Below are positions 26,838 to 35,165 of a DNA stretch of 64,000 nt, one piece after another (position 1 is the stretch's first letter; every line of letters starts with the position of its first letter). This stretch comes from Gracilibacillus halophilus YIM-C55.5. GTDB lineage: Bacteria; Bacillota; Bacilli; Bacillales; Amphibacillaceae. The translations under genes and the position numbers were made by a program. The notes below the pieces were generated by a model that had not been told where the DNA came from, searched no databases, and saw nothing but the letters and a program-made list of their open reading frames with translations. The stretch covers positions 18,868-82,867 of the forward strand of contig NZ_APML01000003.1 of NCBI RefSeq assembly GCF_000359605.1. The letters run 5' to 3'.

Positions 26838-27621
26838 TTGTGTCACCTTCTTTCGTTTCAGTTGATTCCTCTTCCTTCGTTTGATTATTTTGTGATTGGT
26901 CTTTTACTTTTTCAGTTGGTTGTTCCTCTTTGGTAGTAGTCTCACCTGTATCAGTTCCTTCAGATGAATCCTCCTCTTTATCTTTTGGTTGTTCGGGTGT
27001 AGATTGTTGATCTTTAGTAGTTTCTGAATCAGTTTTATCGTTGATTTCATTTGTCTCTTCTTCTGATATATTTTCTGGTTTCTCTTGTTTTGATTGCTCA
27101 CTTGAGTCATGATTTTGCTGTTCGGTTGTTTCTTTTTCTTCGCAAATGACAGTAATGATTTCGCTCCAAACAGAGTTAGGTGTGTCTTTATCCTCATACA
27201 TAGGACGTTGGTCGACTTTTAATTGATAATTCCCTGGCTGCTCAACAGAGAATGTTAATGTTTTATTTTTATTTTTTTTAATGGAAGAAAGTGTAGATTT
27301 ATCCATAATGCTACCGTCTTTCGCAGGATCGTTAGCTTGAGAATAATAGAGTTCATAATCTGTGCTCCCCAACATCGTAAATCCTTTATTTTTTATGGAA
27401 AATTGTAACTGATATGCTGGACAAGCATTGATCATTTGCTTGGAGTTATCTAATATATGTAAGTCACTCCCATCCCACCAATGTCCTGTCTGAATTTGCA
27501 TAGTATCTTCAGATTGATCGAGATAATGGGAGGCTGTATTTGTCGTAACCGATGAAACCACTTGCAGACTAACCAAAAGGATGCTAATACATAATAAAAT
27601 TTGAAAACGTGCAACTTTCAT
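26770..27621 (-). CDS. tapA: TapA, amyloid fibre anchoring/assembly protein
   Basis: The 283-residue protein has a signal peptide (MKVARFQILLCISILLVSLQVVSS), a folded domain of about 120 residues (TNTASHYLDQSEDTMQIQ, YQLQFSIKNKGFTMLG, YELYYS) with two Cys (in INACPAYQ and VICEE), and a long Thr/Glu/Lys/Gln-rich disordered tail. In B. subtilis TapA is a minor component that seeds and anchors TasA fibres. RBS AGGAGG on the minus strand. The gene follows tasA instead of preceding it as in B. subtilis. Confidence 0.85.
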   Translation of the reverse strand: MKVARFQILLCISILLVSLQVVSSVTTNTASHYLDQSEDTMQIQTGHWWDGSDLHILDNSKQMINACPAYQLQFSIKNKGFTMLGSTDYELYYSQANDPAKDGSIMDKSTLSSIKKNKNKTLTFSVEQPGNYQLKVDQRPMYEDKDTPNSVWSEIITVICEEKETTEQQNHDSSEQSKQEKPENISEEETNEINDKTDSETTKDQQSTPEQPKDKEEDSSEGTDTGETTTKEEQPTEKVKDQSQNNQTKEEESTETKEGDTNGTKKPKVSTQEKQESTDKENR

Positions 27622-27704
27622 GCAAAACCTCCTAACGAACCAATAATGTAAAAACCCTTATTTTTATGGATATCTCAGTCAAATAATATCGATAAAAATA
27701 AAGG

Positions 27705-27733
27705 GGGAGAATGAGACCAAAACCCAATCTCCC
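27705..27733 (-). terminator. Hairpin between tasA and tapA, possible partial terminator
   Basis: On the minus strand GGGAGA pairs with TCTCCC across a 17-nt loop (27728-27733 with 27705-27710), followed by CCCTTTATTTTTA. The short stem suggests partial termination, giving more tasA than tapA mRNA. Confidence 0.45.
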
Positions 27734-27750
27734 AAATTGTTAGAATTTGA

Positions 27751-28362
27751 TTAGCGTTCTTCTCCTTCTGTTTGCTGAGCTTCAAATGTCCATTCTAGTT
27801 CAAGTGCATCGCCTTGGAATTCGTTTTGATCTTCTCCGTTATCAACAAATTCAAACTGAACATACAAAGTGTCACTGTCACCCACTTCAAGGCCAGCCGG
27901 TTCTTCTGTCCATGGTAAGAAAATTTCATTGGCTACGGTGTCTGGATCCATATCTTTTAATTCTGATAACGTCGTTTGAAATGCCACTTGATCAGGTGAT
28001 AGTGGTCCTAAAGTTGATTTATCATCATTCCAAAAGAAATTTACACGAAGATGATCACCGAAATCTTCTACATTATCGCCGTTTGCGTCAGTGACTGTGT
28101 AATCGGTTAGTAAGTTGACTGAAGAAATGTCTAACGAACCATCGTTAATGAGATCAAATGAACGGTTCATCCAATCTCCTGGTTTTAAATTTTCAACATC
28201 AATAATGGTAGTTGGGTCTACAGACAAATCGAGTGTACCCGAAGCAAAGGTATTGTTGGTTTGTTCTTGATCGCTAAAATATGCATATGTACCTCCACTA
28301 ACAAGTGCTAGTCCTAATGCAGCTGATCCAATTCCTAATCCAAGTTTTTTCTTCAATGACAT
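27751..28362 (-). CDS. tasA: TasA/CalY family biofilm matrix fibre protein
   Basis: The 203-residue protein has the SipW-type signal peptide (MSLKKKLGLGIGSAALGLALVSGGTYAYFSDQE) and the TasA core (NNTFASGTLDLSVDPTTIIDVENLKPGDWMNRSF). TasA assembles into matrix fibres outside the cell; camelysin is a related metalloprotease-annotated member. It is somewhat shorter than B. subtilis TasA (261 aa). RBS AAAGGAGGG. First gene of a tasA-tapA-sipW-LPxTA run, behind a promoter with a SinR-type operator. Confidence 0.9.
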   Translation of the reverse strand: MSLKKKLGLGIGSAALGLALVSGGTYAYFSDQEQTNNTFASGTLDLSVDPTTIIDVENLKPGDWMNRSFDLINDGSLDISSVNLLTDYTVTDANGDNVEDFGDHLRVNFFWNDDKSTLGPLSPDQVAFQTTLSELKDMDPDTVANEIFLPWTEEPAGLEVGDSDTLYVQFEFVDNGEDQNEFQGDALELEWTFEAQQTEGEER

Positions 28363-28381
28363 ACAAAAGCCCTCCTTTAAT

Positions 28382-28435
28382 TTTGTTCTTTATTGAGAAC
28401 AAACTAAGTATAATTGATTCAAAATAAAACATAAA
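28382..28435 (-). promoter_or_regulatory. tasA promoter with SinR-type operator
   Basis: On the minus strand a -10 TATACT (28412-28407) and a weak -35 TTTATG (28435-28430) with 17-nt spacing are followed after 3 bases by a dyad with perfect 8-bp arms (TTTGTTCT at 28382-28389, AGAACAAA at 28396-28403). Its core, GTTCTTTATTGAGAAC (28385-28400), contains the SinR half-site GTTCTTT. It covers the expected transcription start. Confidence 0.65.
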
Positions 28436-28650
28436 ACGCTGAATAACACTTTATAACCGCAAATATGTCTATTTATATAATATAAAATGATAATAATAAC
28501 TTTTTCTATATATTACGAGAAATATCACAATAAAATGTTCAATATAAAGAACAAAATACAACAAAATTTTATAAAATAGGACAATTGCTAACGCTGAAAA
28601 ATGTAGAAAAGTAAAAATTTTTGATGAAGTTAGAATGATATTGTTAAGCT
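28404..28650. other. AT-rich region upstream of tasA, second SinR-like dyad
   Basis: No gene is seen. A second dyad GTTCAATATAAAGAAC (28537-28552) has the same GTTC-N8-GAAC spacing and one perfect half-site AAAGAAC. The remainder is AT-rich sequence as expected for an upstream regulatory region; further -10-like sequences cannot be judged. Confidence 0.45.
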
Positions 28651-28653
28651 AGC

Positions 28654-28725
28654 TGAGGCGAGAATTATCACAGTGAGGCCAGAAAAATTGTACTGAGGCT
28701 AGAATTTTCCCTTTGAAGCCAGAAA
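28654..28725. repeat. Family B phased array, 4 units, 20-bp period
   Basis: Cores TGAGGCGAGAAT, TGAGGCCAGAAA, TGAGGCTAGAAT and TGAAGCCAGAAA have their YNAGA cores at 28659, 28679, 28699 and 28719, exactly 20 bp apart, with unlike linkers. The array lies between the tasA control region and the yutJ terminator. Confidence 0.88.
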
Positions 28726-28751
28726 CTTCGAATGAAAGCTTTTATCCACAC

Positions 28752-28794
28752 AAAAAAACGCACCTGCGACATCCAATCACAGGTGCGTTTTTTT
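28752..28794. terminator. Bidirectional intrinsic terminator at the end of yutJ
   Basis: Perfect stem with AACGCACCTG/CAGGTGCGTT core (28752-28766 with 28780-28794), A-run on the left and T-run on the right. It directly follows the minus-strand yutJ stop. Confidence 0.9.
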
Positions 28795-29856
28795 TTAATG
28801 TCGCTTATTTAACCAAAGAACACCGGACTTCGCTAAGCGTGGAAGCAGTCCTGTCATTGGCTGGCTGTACATATTTCCGAAACCGTCTGATTTACCGAGT
28901 GACCCGAGTTGTCCTTTGAGCTTAATATCTTTCGGTTTTTTGGGTTGTTTCCCTTGTAAAATGTCAGCAAGAATTTGTCCGATTTGCTCACCTTGTTGCC
29001 CAGCAAGTTGGGCGCTCGGTGAATGTTCAGAAGTGGCGCAATCACCGACGGCAAATACTGTTGGATTTCCAGGAACTTGATAATATTCATTCACAATAAT
29101 TTTGTCATGGCGATCTTTTTCAAACGGTAAGGAACGTACAAGTCGATGAGGACGCACGCCAGCTGTCCAAATAATCACATCACTTAAGATTCCTTCACCG
29201 TTATTGTAAAAAATACCATCTGCGACCAATTCTACATTTGAATGATGCAAGATTTGTACTTCGTGCTCGCGAAACCATTCTTCAACATAGGATTGAATTT
29301 TTTTATCGAACGCAGACAAGACTGAACTTCCCCGGTCCAATAATCGGATGTTTAAATCGGGTCGGCTTTCACGAACTTCGGATGCGACTTCGATTCCACT
29401 TAAACCAGCCCCAACAACGGACACTTGGCTGTAGGCTGGTAAGCTGTTGATACGTAGCCCTGCTTGCCGCGCTTTAGCAATGGACTGCACACTTTCGGTA
29501 TATTCAGCTGCCCCTTGGATGCCATGATAATTATCTTCACAGCCGAGCCCAATTAATAAGAAATCATATGTAACCGGTACTTCATTATCTCGTAACAAAA
29601 TTTTCTGTTCTTCAGTATTAATTTCGACGACTTCGCCAAATACATAATAAATCTGTTCATGAATCGGAAAATCGATGCGAACTTCTTTATCAGATTTGGT
29701 TCCTGCAGCAATCGCATAAAATTCAGTCTTTAAGGAATGGTACGGATTGCGATCAATCACGGTAATTTGTACATCGGAAGGGATGTCATTTTCAATGATT
29801 TGATGCAATGCATTCATGCCACCGTAGCCACCGCCAATAAGTACGACCCTTTTCAT
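28795..29856 (-). CDS. yutJ: Type II NADH dehydrogenase-like flavoprotein (YutJ family)
   Basis: The 353-residue pyridine nucleotide-disulfide oxidoreductase has the FAD-binding dinucleotide fold at the N-terminus (VVLIGGGYGGMNAL), a second NAD-binding GxGxxG (VSVVGAGLSGIEVASEV, about 145) and the C-terminal FAD motif NPTVFAVGDCA. It resembles NDH-2 proteins that pass electrons from NADH to menaquinone at the membrane; YutJ is a paralogue of YumB/Ndh with unproven substrate. RBS CAGGAG on the minus strand. It is transcribed towards the tasA region and has its own terminator. Confidence 0.85.
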   Translation of the reverse strand: MKRVVLIGGGYGGMNALHQIIENDIPSDVQITVIDRNPYHSLKTEFYAIAAGTKSDKEVRIDFPIHEQIYYVFGEVVEINTEEQKILLRDNEVPVTYDFLLIGLGCEDNYHGIQGAAEYTESVQSIAKARQAGLRINSLPAYSQVSVVGAGLSGIEVASEVRESRPDLNIRLLDRGSSVLSAFDKKIQSYVEEWFREHEVQILHHSNVELVADGIFYNNGEGILSDVIIWTAGVRPHRLVRSLPFEKDRHDKIIVNEYYQVPGNPTVFAVGDCATSEHSPSAQLAGQQGEQIGQILADILQGKQPKKPKDIKLKGQLGSLGKSDGFGNMYSQPMTGLLPRLAKSGVLWLNKRH

Positions 29857-30098
29857 TTTGCAAAACTCCTGTCTTCCATGAATTTACCCCATACAGAATG
29901 AATATGTTCTAATCTTAGCGTACCAAAAATGGTGCAATTACACTACAAATACTCGGAAAAATTTTCACCAGAGTAAAAAGTTCTATTTTTCAGAAAAATA
30001 TGCGAGGAAAAAACCGTAAATTTTGCTATATGAATGACAAAAATGTTATATATAATATATGAAATTGAAAGCGTAAACATATAGAGAGGAGACTTTTC

Positions 30099-31060
30099 AT
30101 GGAATTAGAAGAAGTGCAGGGGATGACGAGTAAGTTACGCGAAAATGTGCAACAGGTCGTAGTCGGTCAGGAGAAAACGATTGACTTGTTACTGACAGCG
30201 ATGATTGCTTCTGGCCATGTTTTATTGGAAGACGTACCTGGTACAGGAAAAACGATGTTAGCGAAATCATTAGCAAAATCATTGGATGCCGATTTTAAGC
30301 GGATTCAATTTACACCTGATTTATTACCATCAGATATAACAGGTATTCATTTTTACAGTCAACAAAAAAGTGAATTTGAATTTAGACCAGGACCGATTTT
30401 TACAAATATTTTGTTAGCTGATGAAATTAACCGAGCGACGCCACGAACGCAATCCAGTTTATTAGAAAGTATGGAAGAACGCCAAGTGACGATAGAAGGT
30501 GAAACGCACTCACTGCAACAACCATTCTTCGTCATTGCGACACAAAACCCGGTCGAAAGCCAAGGAACCTTTCCATTACCTGAAGCACAGCTGGATCGTT
30601 TTTTGTTAAAAGTACATATGGGATACCCGACAAAGGAAGAAGGTATTTCGATCTTAAAACGGTTTAAATCGCAGAATCCGTTAGAACAATTACAAGCGGT
30701 GGCTTCGTCCGACGAAATGGTTGCCATGCAAAACGTCTACAGTGAAGTGGAAGTATCAGATGATTGCCTTTCATATATGATGGATGTCATTGAAGCGACG
30801 CGTGAGCATCAAAGCACAGCATTAGGCGTGAGCCTCGAGGAAGTCAAGCGTTATTGAAAGCGGTTCAAGTGTATGCCTTACTGCAAGGGCGAACGTATGT
30901 GATTCCAGATGATATGAAACAAATGGCCAAACCGGTATTAGCTCATCGAATCGTTCCGTCGCAACGTATCGGCGTGAAACAAGGGGATACCGCCTCCATC
31001 ATTGATGAGATTTTACAACAAGTAACAGTACCGACCGAGAGAGAAAAGGATTTGGTGTAA
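30099..31060 (+). CDS. MoxR family AAA+ ATPase (one-base deletion)
   Basis: The MoxR ATPase has Walker A DVPGTGKTML, Walker B LLADEINRATPRTQSSLLE, sensor ATQNPVESQGTFPLPEAQLDRF and the C-terminal lid. The frame as given stops at 30857; the continuation (LKAVQVYALLQGRTYVIPDDM) is in the -1 frame. One C missing from CCC near 30833 would restore VSPRGSQALLKAVQ, giving 320 residues. MoxR proteins with DUF58 partners act as chaperone-like systems for von Willebrand-type proteins. First gene of a three-gene operon (yeaCD-yebA-like in B. subtilis). Confidence 0.85.
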
Positions 31061-31062
31061 GC

Positions 31063-32184
31063 ATGAACATTGCATGGGTGATTGTCGTCCTCCTTGTGGT
31101 GATTTTCTTGCAAGGCATGGTTTATAGTAAATGGGGGCTACGTGGTATACGTTATCAACGACATTTTAAGCAAACGACTGCCTTCGAAGGGGAAACCATA
31201 GAGATGGTGGACGAAATTGAAAATCGAAAATGGCTCCCTGTTCCTTGGATTCGTCTCGAGTCAAAGATGAGTCCTTACCTGACAATATCATCGGATCAAA
31301 CGAATGAAAACAAACCAGATGTGTTTCACCGAACATTATTCAGCCTCATGCCATTTCAACGCATACGGCGGACCCACCAACTTGTCGCGAAACGGCGTGG
31401 TTATTATCCATTAGACACGGTGTCTGTGACGACAGGGGACGTTGTCGGATTCGGTGAAACATTTGACTCCGTCTCAGCCAGTACGGCGGTAACTGTGTAT
31501 CCTAAAGTCATCTCAATGGACGATATTCCTTTGCCGTCACATAGCTGGTTTGGTGATATCACGGTCAGACGTTGGATTATTGAAGATCCTTTCTTGCAAA
31601 AAGGGGTACGCGAATATCAATACGGTGATCCATTACAAGCAGTGAATTGGAAGGCGACCGCACGAACGAATCAATTACAGATTAACCAGAAAGATTTCAC
31701 TGCTGATCATCATGTCATGATCTATGTCAATTTTGATTTAAATGAGGATATTCGGCTGCCGATTCATGATGAACAAGTGATTGAAAAAGCTTTGTCGTAT
31801 GCAGCGTCTTTAGCCAACACGACCATTGAAGAAGGTATGGCTACTGGGTTTGGTTGTAATGGGTATTTTGTCGAGCCATTCACCAATAAAACGGCGCCGA
31901 TTAAACCGTCTGTTCGGGTGGAACCGAGTCAAAGCGGGCAACAGATTGAATACATTTTTGATGCGATCGCGAAATTGACGATGGATCGTAGTCGGAATTT
32001 TCGAGCGTTTTTACAAGAAGAAATTGACCTTGAACGCACCAATACCGACATTGTCATTTTCACGGCCATCATGACAGAAAAAATCGAGCATCAGATTCAG
32101 CAATTGAAAGCGATGGGGAATGCTGTAGAGGTAGTGATGCTGGATCAGGTGCAAACAGAAGCAGGTGAAGCGGATGCAAGCTAA
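31063..32184 (+). CDS. DUF58 domain protein (YeaD-like)
   Basis: The 373-residue protein has an N-terminal hydrophobic anchor (residues 3-18), the DUF58 core with EDPFLQKGVREYQYGDPLQAVNWKATARTNQLQINQ (about 175-210) and a vWA-like C-terminal half. Members are found with MoxR ATPases; the function is not defined, though roles in cell envelope maintenance are suspected. It begins 2 bases after moxR and its stop overlaps the next gene by 11 bases. Confidence 0.88.
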   Translation: MNIAWVIVVLLVVIFLQGMVYSKWGLRGIRYQRHFKQTTAFEGETIEMVDEIENRKWLPVPWIRLESKMSPYLTISSDQTNENKPDVFHRTLFSLMPFQRIRRTHQLVAKRRGYYPLDTVSVTTGDVVGFGETFDSVSASTAVTVYPKVISMDDIPLPSHSWFGDITVRRWIIEDPFLQKGVREYQYGDPLQAVNWKATARTNQLQINQKDFTADHHVMIYVNFDLNEDIRLPIHDEQVIEKALSYAASLANTTIEEGMATGFGCNGYFVEPFTNKTAPIKPSVRVEPSQSGQQIEYIFDAIAKLTMDRSRNFRAFLQEEIDLERTNTDIVIFTAIMTEKIEHQIQQLKAMGNAVEVVMLDQVQTEAGEADAS

Positions 32185-33481
32185 AATGAAACCGATGGGA
32201 TTGATGCTCGTTCAAGGATTGGTTGAACTCCTCGGTTTTTTTCCGATTTTATTAGCGGTGGCTGTGCTATTGAATGAAGCACCATATGGATGGCTGATTG
32301 GTTTGTATTTTGTTTTTGCCGTATCAGCTGTCAGTCGTTACATTTTTGTTGATCGAACGCGATGGATATTTCTTTTTCTAGCCGTTGTCTTGAGTGGACT
32401 ATTTGCCGTCGTCGCTACCGATAGTTGGATAGGTGCGGCAATATCTTTGATCATCGGTAGTTTGGCAGGATATCGCGGACTATTATATGGTGAAAATGAG
32501 TGGTCAGCCATATTGCCGAACCGAATTTTTTGGGCCATCTGTATGCCGATTTATCTCATTGGTTATCTCGTGTTTGTAAACGTTGATCGTTTGACGGCTG
32601 ACACTGATGTAATAAGTTATGCAGGGTTTTTGTTTTTGCTTTGTATGTTATTTGTCACGAACGGTCAACATTTACAAAAAGCGACCTTAGAAAAAGGGAA
32701 GAAAGCCCGTGTTGGCACTCAGCTTCGTCGGCTCAATCAAGTATATCTCGTTGCAACACTTGGACTTGTGTTTCTTTTGACCAATTTCCAGATCGTTCAA
32801 TCTGCTGTCTTTCATGGGATTCGATCTGTGATTCAGTCGGTGATTTGGTTCGGGGAACTGTTTCAAAATGATAGCGACGTACGACAGGAACAACCACAAC
32901 AAGGTGCGATGCAGCCTCCTTTTAGTGAAGAAGAAGAACCATCTGCCTTCGCACAATTGATGGAAACGATCATGTATGGTGTGGGGATTATCTTGATTGT
33001 TGCGCTTGTTTTATTACTGATTGCGGTATTGTTTAAAAAAGCGCGTGCCGGAATCAAACGCGTCATCGGTTCATTATGGCGATTATTGAAAGATTTTGTC
33101 GTTCGCCGTAAGCCAGAAGAAACGATGAGTGAATATATGGATGAAAAAGAAAACCTATGGAACTGGCAAGATTGGCGCAAAAAGCAACAAGAAAAATTCA
33201 CTTCCGCTGTGAAAAAAGTGATGACAAGAAAACCGAAATTTGACCAGCTGTCTGATGAAGAAAAAGTGCGCTATTTGTATCGCGTCGTAGCCAAAAAGGT
33301 TTATGAACAAGGAAAATGGTCACCTGCCTATACAGCGCATGAAGTAGTTGAGCAATCGGATAATGATGACATGCTTAAACAATTGGAACGCTTGTATGAT
33401 CATGTCCGTTATGGAAATGAAACGATTCAATCACAAGCAAAAGAGGACATTGAAGCGATCAGTAATCGTTTATTGAAATGA
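32174..33481 (+). CDS. Polytopic membrane protein with C-terminal DUF4129-like domain
   Basis: The 435-residue protein has about six membrane segments in its first 220 residues, an extracellular acidic linker (QEQPQQGAMQPPFSEEEEPS), a further membrane helix (about 260-285) and a cytoplasmic C-terminal domain of DUF4129 type (YLYRVVAKKVYEQGKWSPAYTAHEVVEQ). The B. subtilis gene in this place, yebA, encodes a longer transglutaminase-domain protein; here no transglutaminase Cys-His-Asp core is visible, so the enzymatic domain seems lost or never present. ATG at 32174 follows AGGTGAAG. Confidence 0.78.
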   Translation: MQAKMKPMGLMLVQGLVELLGFFPILLAVAVLLNEAPYGWLIGLYFVFAVSAVSRYIFVDRTRWIFLFLAVVLSGLFAVVATDSWIGAAISLIIGSLAGYRGLLYGENEWSAILPNRIFWAICMPIYLIGYLVFVNVDRLTADTDVISYAGFLFLLCMLFVTNGQHLQKATLEKGKKARVGTQLRRLNQVYLVATLGLVFLLTNFQIVQSAVFHGIRSVIQSVIWFGELFQNDSDVRQEQPQQGAMQPPFSEEEEPSAFAQLMETIMYGVGIILIVALVLLLIAVLFKKARAGIKRVIGSLWRLLKDFVVRRKPEETMSEYMDEKENLWNWQDWRKKQQEKFTSAVKKVMTRKPKFDQLSDEEKVRYLYRVVAKKVYEQGKWSPAYTAHEVVEQSDNDDMLKQLERLYDHVRYGNETIQSQAKEDIEAISNRLLK

Positions 33482-33511
33482 AAACTGTCTCTGTTATGAG
33501 GCAGTTTTTTA
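33482..33511 (+). terminator. Intrinsic terminator after the MoxR operon
   Basis: Ten-bp stem (33482-33491 with 33498-33507, one G-U) followed by a T-run. Confidence 0.85.
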
Positions 33512-33523
33512 TTGAGAATTCTT

Positions 33524-33549
33524 TAACATCCGTCATTATGTTCCGATAT
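33524..33549 (+). promoter_or_regulatory. Possible sigma-D promoter of yjfB
   Basis: TAAC (33524-33527), a 14-nt spacer and TCCGATAT (33542-33549) resemble the sigma-D consensus with one mismatch in each box. Confidence 0.5.
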
Positions 33550-33625
33550 ATATGATAGACGTTTCGTATAAAGGAAGAATCTGTCGCAAACGTAAATCCT
33601 ATTCTGGATAAAGGAGGTGTGCCAT

Positions 33626-33802
33626 ATGGATGTAGCTGCACAATCCGTTGTGATGAATCAAGCACAACTTAAGCAACAAGCAAGTGTGTCAATTATGGAC
33701 AAAGCGATGAATCAATCAGAATCACAAGGCAAGAGTATGATTCAAATGATGGAATCATCTATGCAACCTCATTTGGGAGGAAGCATTGACACAAAAGGCT
33801 AA
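33626..33802 (+). CDS. yjfB: YjfB family putative motility protein
   Basis: The 58-residue protein matches the small YjfB family (MDVAAQSVVMNQAQLKQQASVSIMDKAMNQSE, then MIQMMESSMQPHLGGSIDTKG), which is sigma-D controlled in B. subtilis and thought to be motility related; its role is unknown. ATG at 33626 lies behind the strong RBS AAAGGAGGTG. It is the first gene of the second flagellar block. Confidence 0.85.
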   Translation: MDVAAQSVVMNQAQLKQQASVSIMDKAMNQSESQGKSMIQMMESSMQPHLGGSIDTKG

Positions 33803-33918
33803 GTGTATTGAAAGGGGAAAAGTCTAGTTTGCTAGATTTTTCTTCTTTTCATCAACAAATGAATATAAGTAATTGATCATATACGTAATCATATCATTTT
33901 TATGAGGAGATGAACGTC

Positions 33919-34266
33919 ATGGAAATTGGTAGTATGATCACTGGATCTCCACTCCTGCATAGTAGTAAAGACACTTTAGCAGTATCCACATCAGCAGAAG
34001 CGCGATCCAATGACCATGTACAGTTATCAAAAGATTCGTTAGGCCGAGATCAAGCGCAAGAGTTAGTCGATGGGTTGAATTCTTTTTTAGAACCAACTTT
34101 TACTAATATTCAATATGAATATCATGAAAAGCTTGATGATTACTATGTCCAAGTCATAAATCAGGAAACAGATGAAGTGATTAAGGAAATACCTCCGAAG
34201 AAGTTATTAGATGTATATGCAGCAATGGCAGAAATGATGGGATTTATTGTCGATGAAAAGATATAA
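33919..34266 (+). CDS. flaG: FlaG family flagellar protein
   Basis: The 115-residue protein has the FlaG domain (about 50-112, VDGLNSFLEPTFTNIQYEYHEKLDDYYVQVINQETDEVIKEIPPKKLLDVYAAM). FlaG (YvyC) affects filament length in several bacteria. ATG at 33919 lies 8 bases after GAGGAG. It precedes fliS and fliT; in B. subtilis the order is hag-yvyC-fliD-fliS-fliT. Confidence 0.92.
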   Translation: MEIGSMITGSPLLHSSKDTLAVSTSAEARSNDHVQLSKDSLGRDQAQELVDGLNSFLEPTFTNIQYEYHEKLDDYYVQVINQETDEVIKEIPPKKLLDVYAAMAEMMGFIVDEKI

Positions 34267-34287
34267 GTAGTAGAAGGAGAATCGCCG

Positions 34288-34686
34288 ATGAGTTATCAAC
34301 AATATCAAGCATATCAAAACAACTCAGTCGAAACAGCTTCACCAAGTGAGCTGACATTAATGTTATATAATGGTTGTATTAAATTTATTAAACAAGCAAA
34401 AAAAGCAATTGATGAAGGAAATATTCAGGATCGGAATAACTATATTCAACGCGCGCAAAATATTATTCGCGAATTAATGGTAACGTTGGATCAAGATGCT
34501 CCGATTGCACAAGAAATTATGCCTTTATACGATTTTGTTCATTATAATTTAACACAGGGGAATGTAAATAATAATAAAGAAGCCTTACAAGAAGCTGAAG
34601 ATATAGTTGTCGATTTTCGAGATACGTGGAAAGAAGTGATTAAACAAGAGCGCAAACGTACCTATGGACAAGGAACGAATGCCTAA
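34288..34686 (+). CDS. fliS: FliS, flagellin export chaperone
   Basis: The 132-residue helical protein has the FliS motifs NNSVETASPSELTLMLYNGCIKFIKQAKKA and YDFVHYNLTQGNVNNN. FliS binds the C-terminus of flagellin, prevents polymerisation in the cytoplasm and, in B. subtilis, strengthens flagellin binding by FliW. RBS AGAAGGAGAA. Its last base is the first base of fliT (ATGA-type overlap). Confidence 0.95.
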   Translation: MSYQQYQAYQNNSVETASPSELTLMLYNGCIKFIKQAKKAIDEGNIQDRNNYIQRAQNIIRELMVTLDQDAPIAQEIMPLYDFVHYNLTQGNVNNNKEALQEAEDIVVDFRDTWKEVIKQERKRTYGQGTNA

Positions 34687-35039
34687 TGAATCATATCGAT
34701 ACGTATTATCAGCTTACGAAGGAAATGCTTGACTTATTTGATCAGTATCCTGAAAGTGATAAGAGAGACGATTTGATCGAGGAAATCAATCGTTTATTAC
34801 AAGAAAGACAAGAGGTGACCGATTTAATTCAGCCACCTTTTACACAAGATGAGCGAGCACTCTCAGAAGAAATCTATCAGTTGGACCAACAACTTGATAA
34901 AAAATTGAACCGTTTATTCAAACGAATTAAAACTGATTTGCAAAATACGAAGAAACAGCAAAAATCGACCCCTCAGTATATGAATCCATACAAAAATGTC
35001 GCCACATATGATGGCACATTTTTAGATTCGAGAAAGTGA
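34686..35039 (+). CDS. fliT: FliT-like flagellar chaperone
   Basis: The 117-residue helical protein begins at the ATG that overlaps the fliS stop (TAATG) and fits the size and helical character of FliT, the chaperone of FliD in B. subtilis. The last 30 residues look unstructured. A strong terminator begins at its stop codon. Confidence 0.82.
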   Translation: MNHIDTYYQLTKEMLDLFDQYPESDKRDDLIEEINRLLQERQEVTDLIQPPFTQDERALSEEIYQLDQQLDKKLNRLFKRIKTDLQNTKKQQKSTPQYMNPYKNVATYDGTFLDSRK

Positions 35040-35075
35040 GTATTTTCCATTTTACGGAAAAACTCGCTTTTTTTT
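35036..35075 (+). terminator. Intrinsic terminator after fliT
   Basis: Imperfect stem 35036-35048 with 35056-35067 (GTGAGTATTTTCC/GGAAAAACTCGC) followed by a run of T. Confidence 0.85.
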
Positions 35076-35087
35076 ATGATAGATCGT

Positions 35088-35165
35088 GAAGTTGAGAATA
35101 AAATCGCAAAAGTTGAGAATAAATCATCCAAAGTCGAGAATAAAAGTACAAAAGTTGAGAATAAA
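35088..35165. repeat. Family A phased array, 4 units, 21-bp period
   Basis: Cores GTTGAGAATAAA or GTCGAGAATAAA begin at 35091, 35112, 35133 and 35154, exactly 21 bp apart, with variable 6-base linkers after a GAA/AAA extension. The array starts 12 bases after the fliT terminator and ends at the base before the stop codon of the convergent nuclease-domain gene. Confidence 0.9.
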
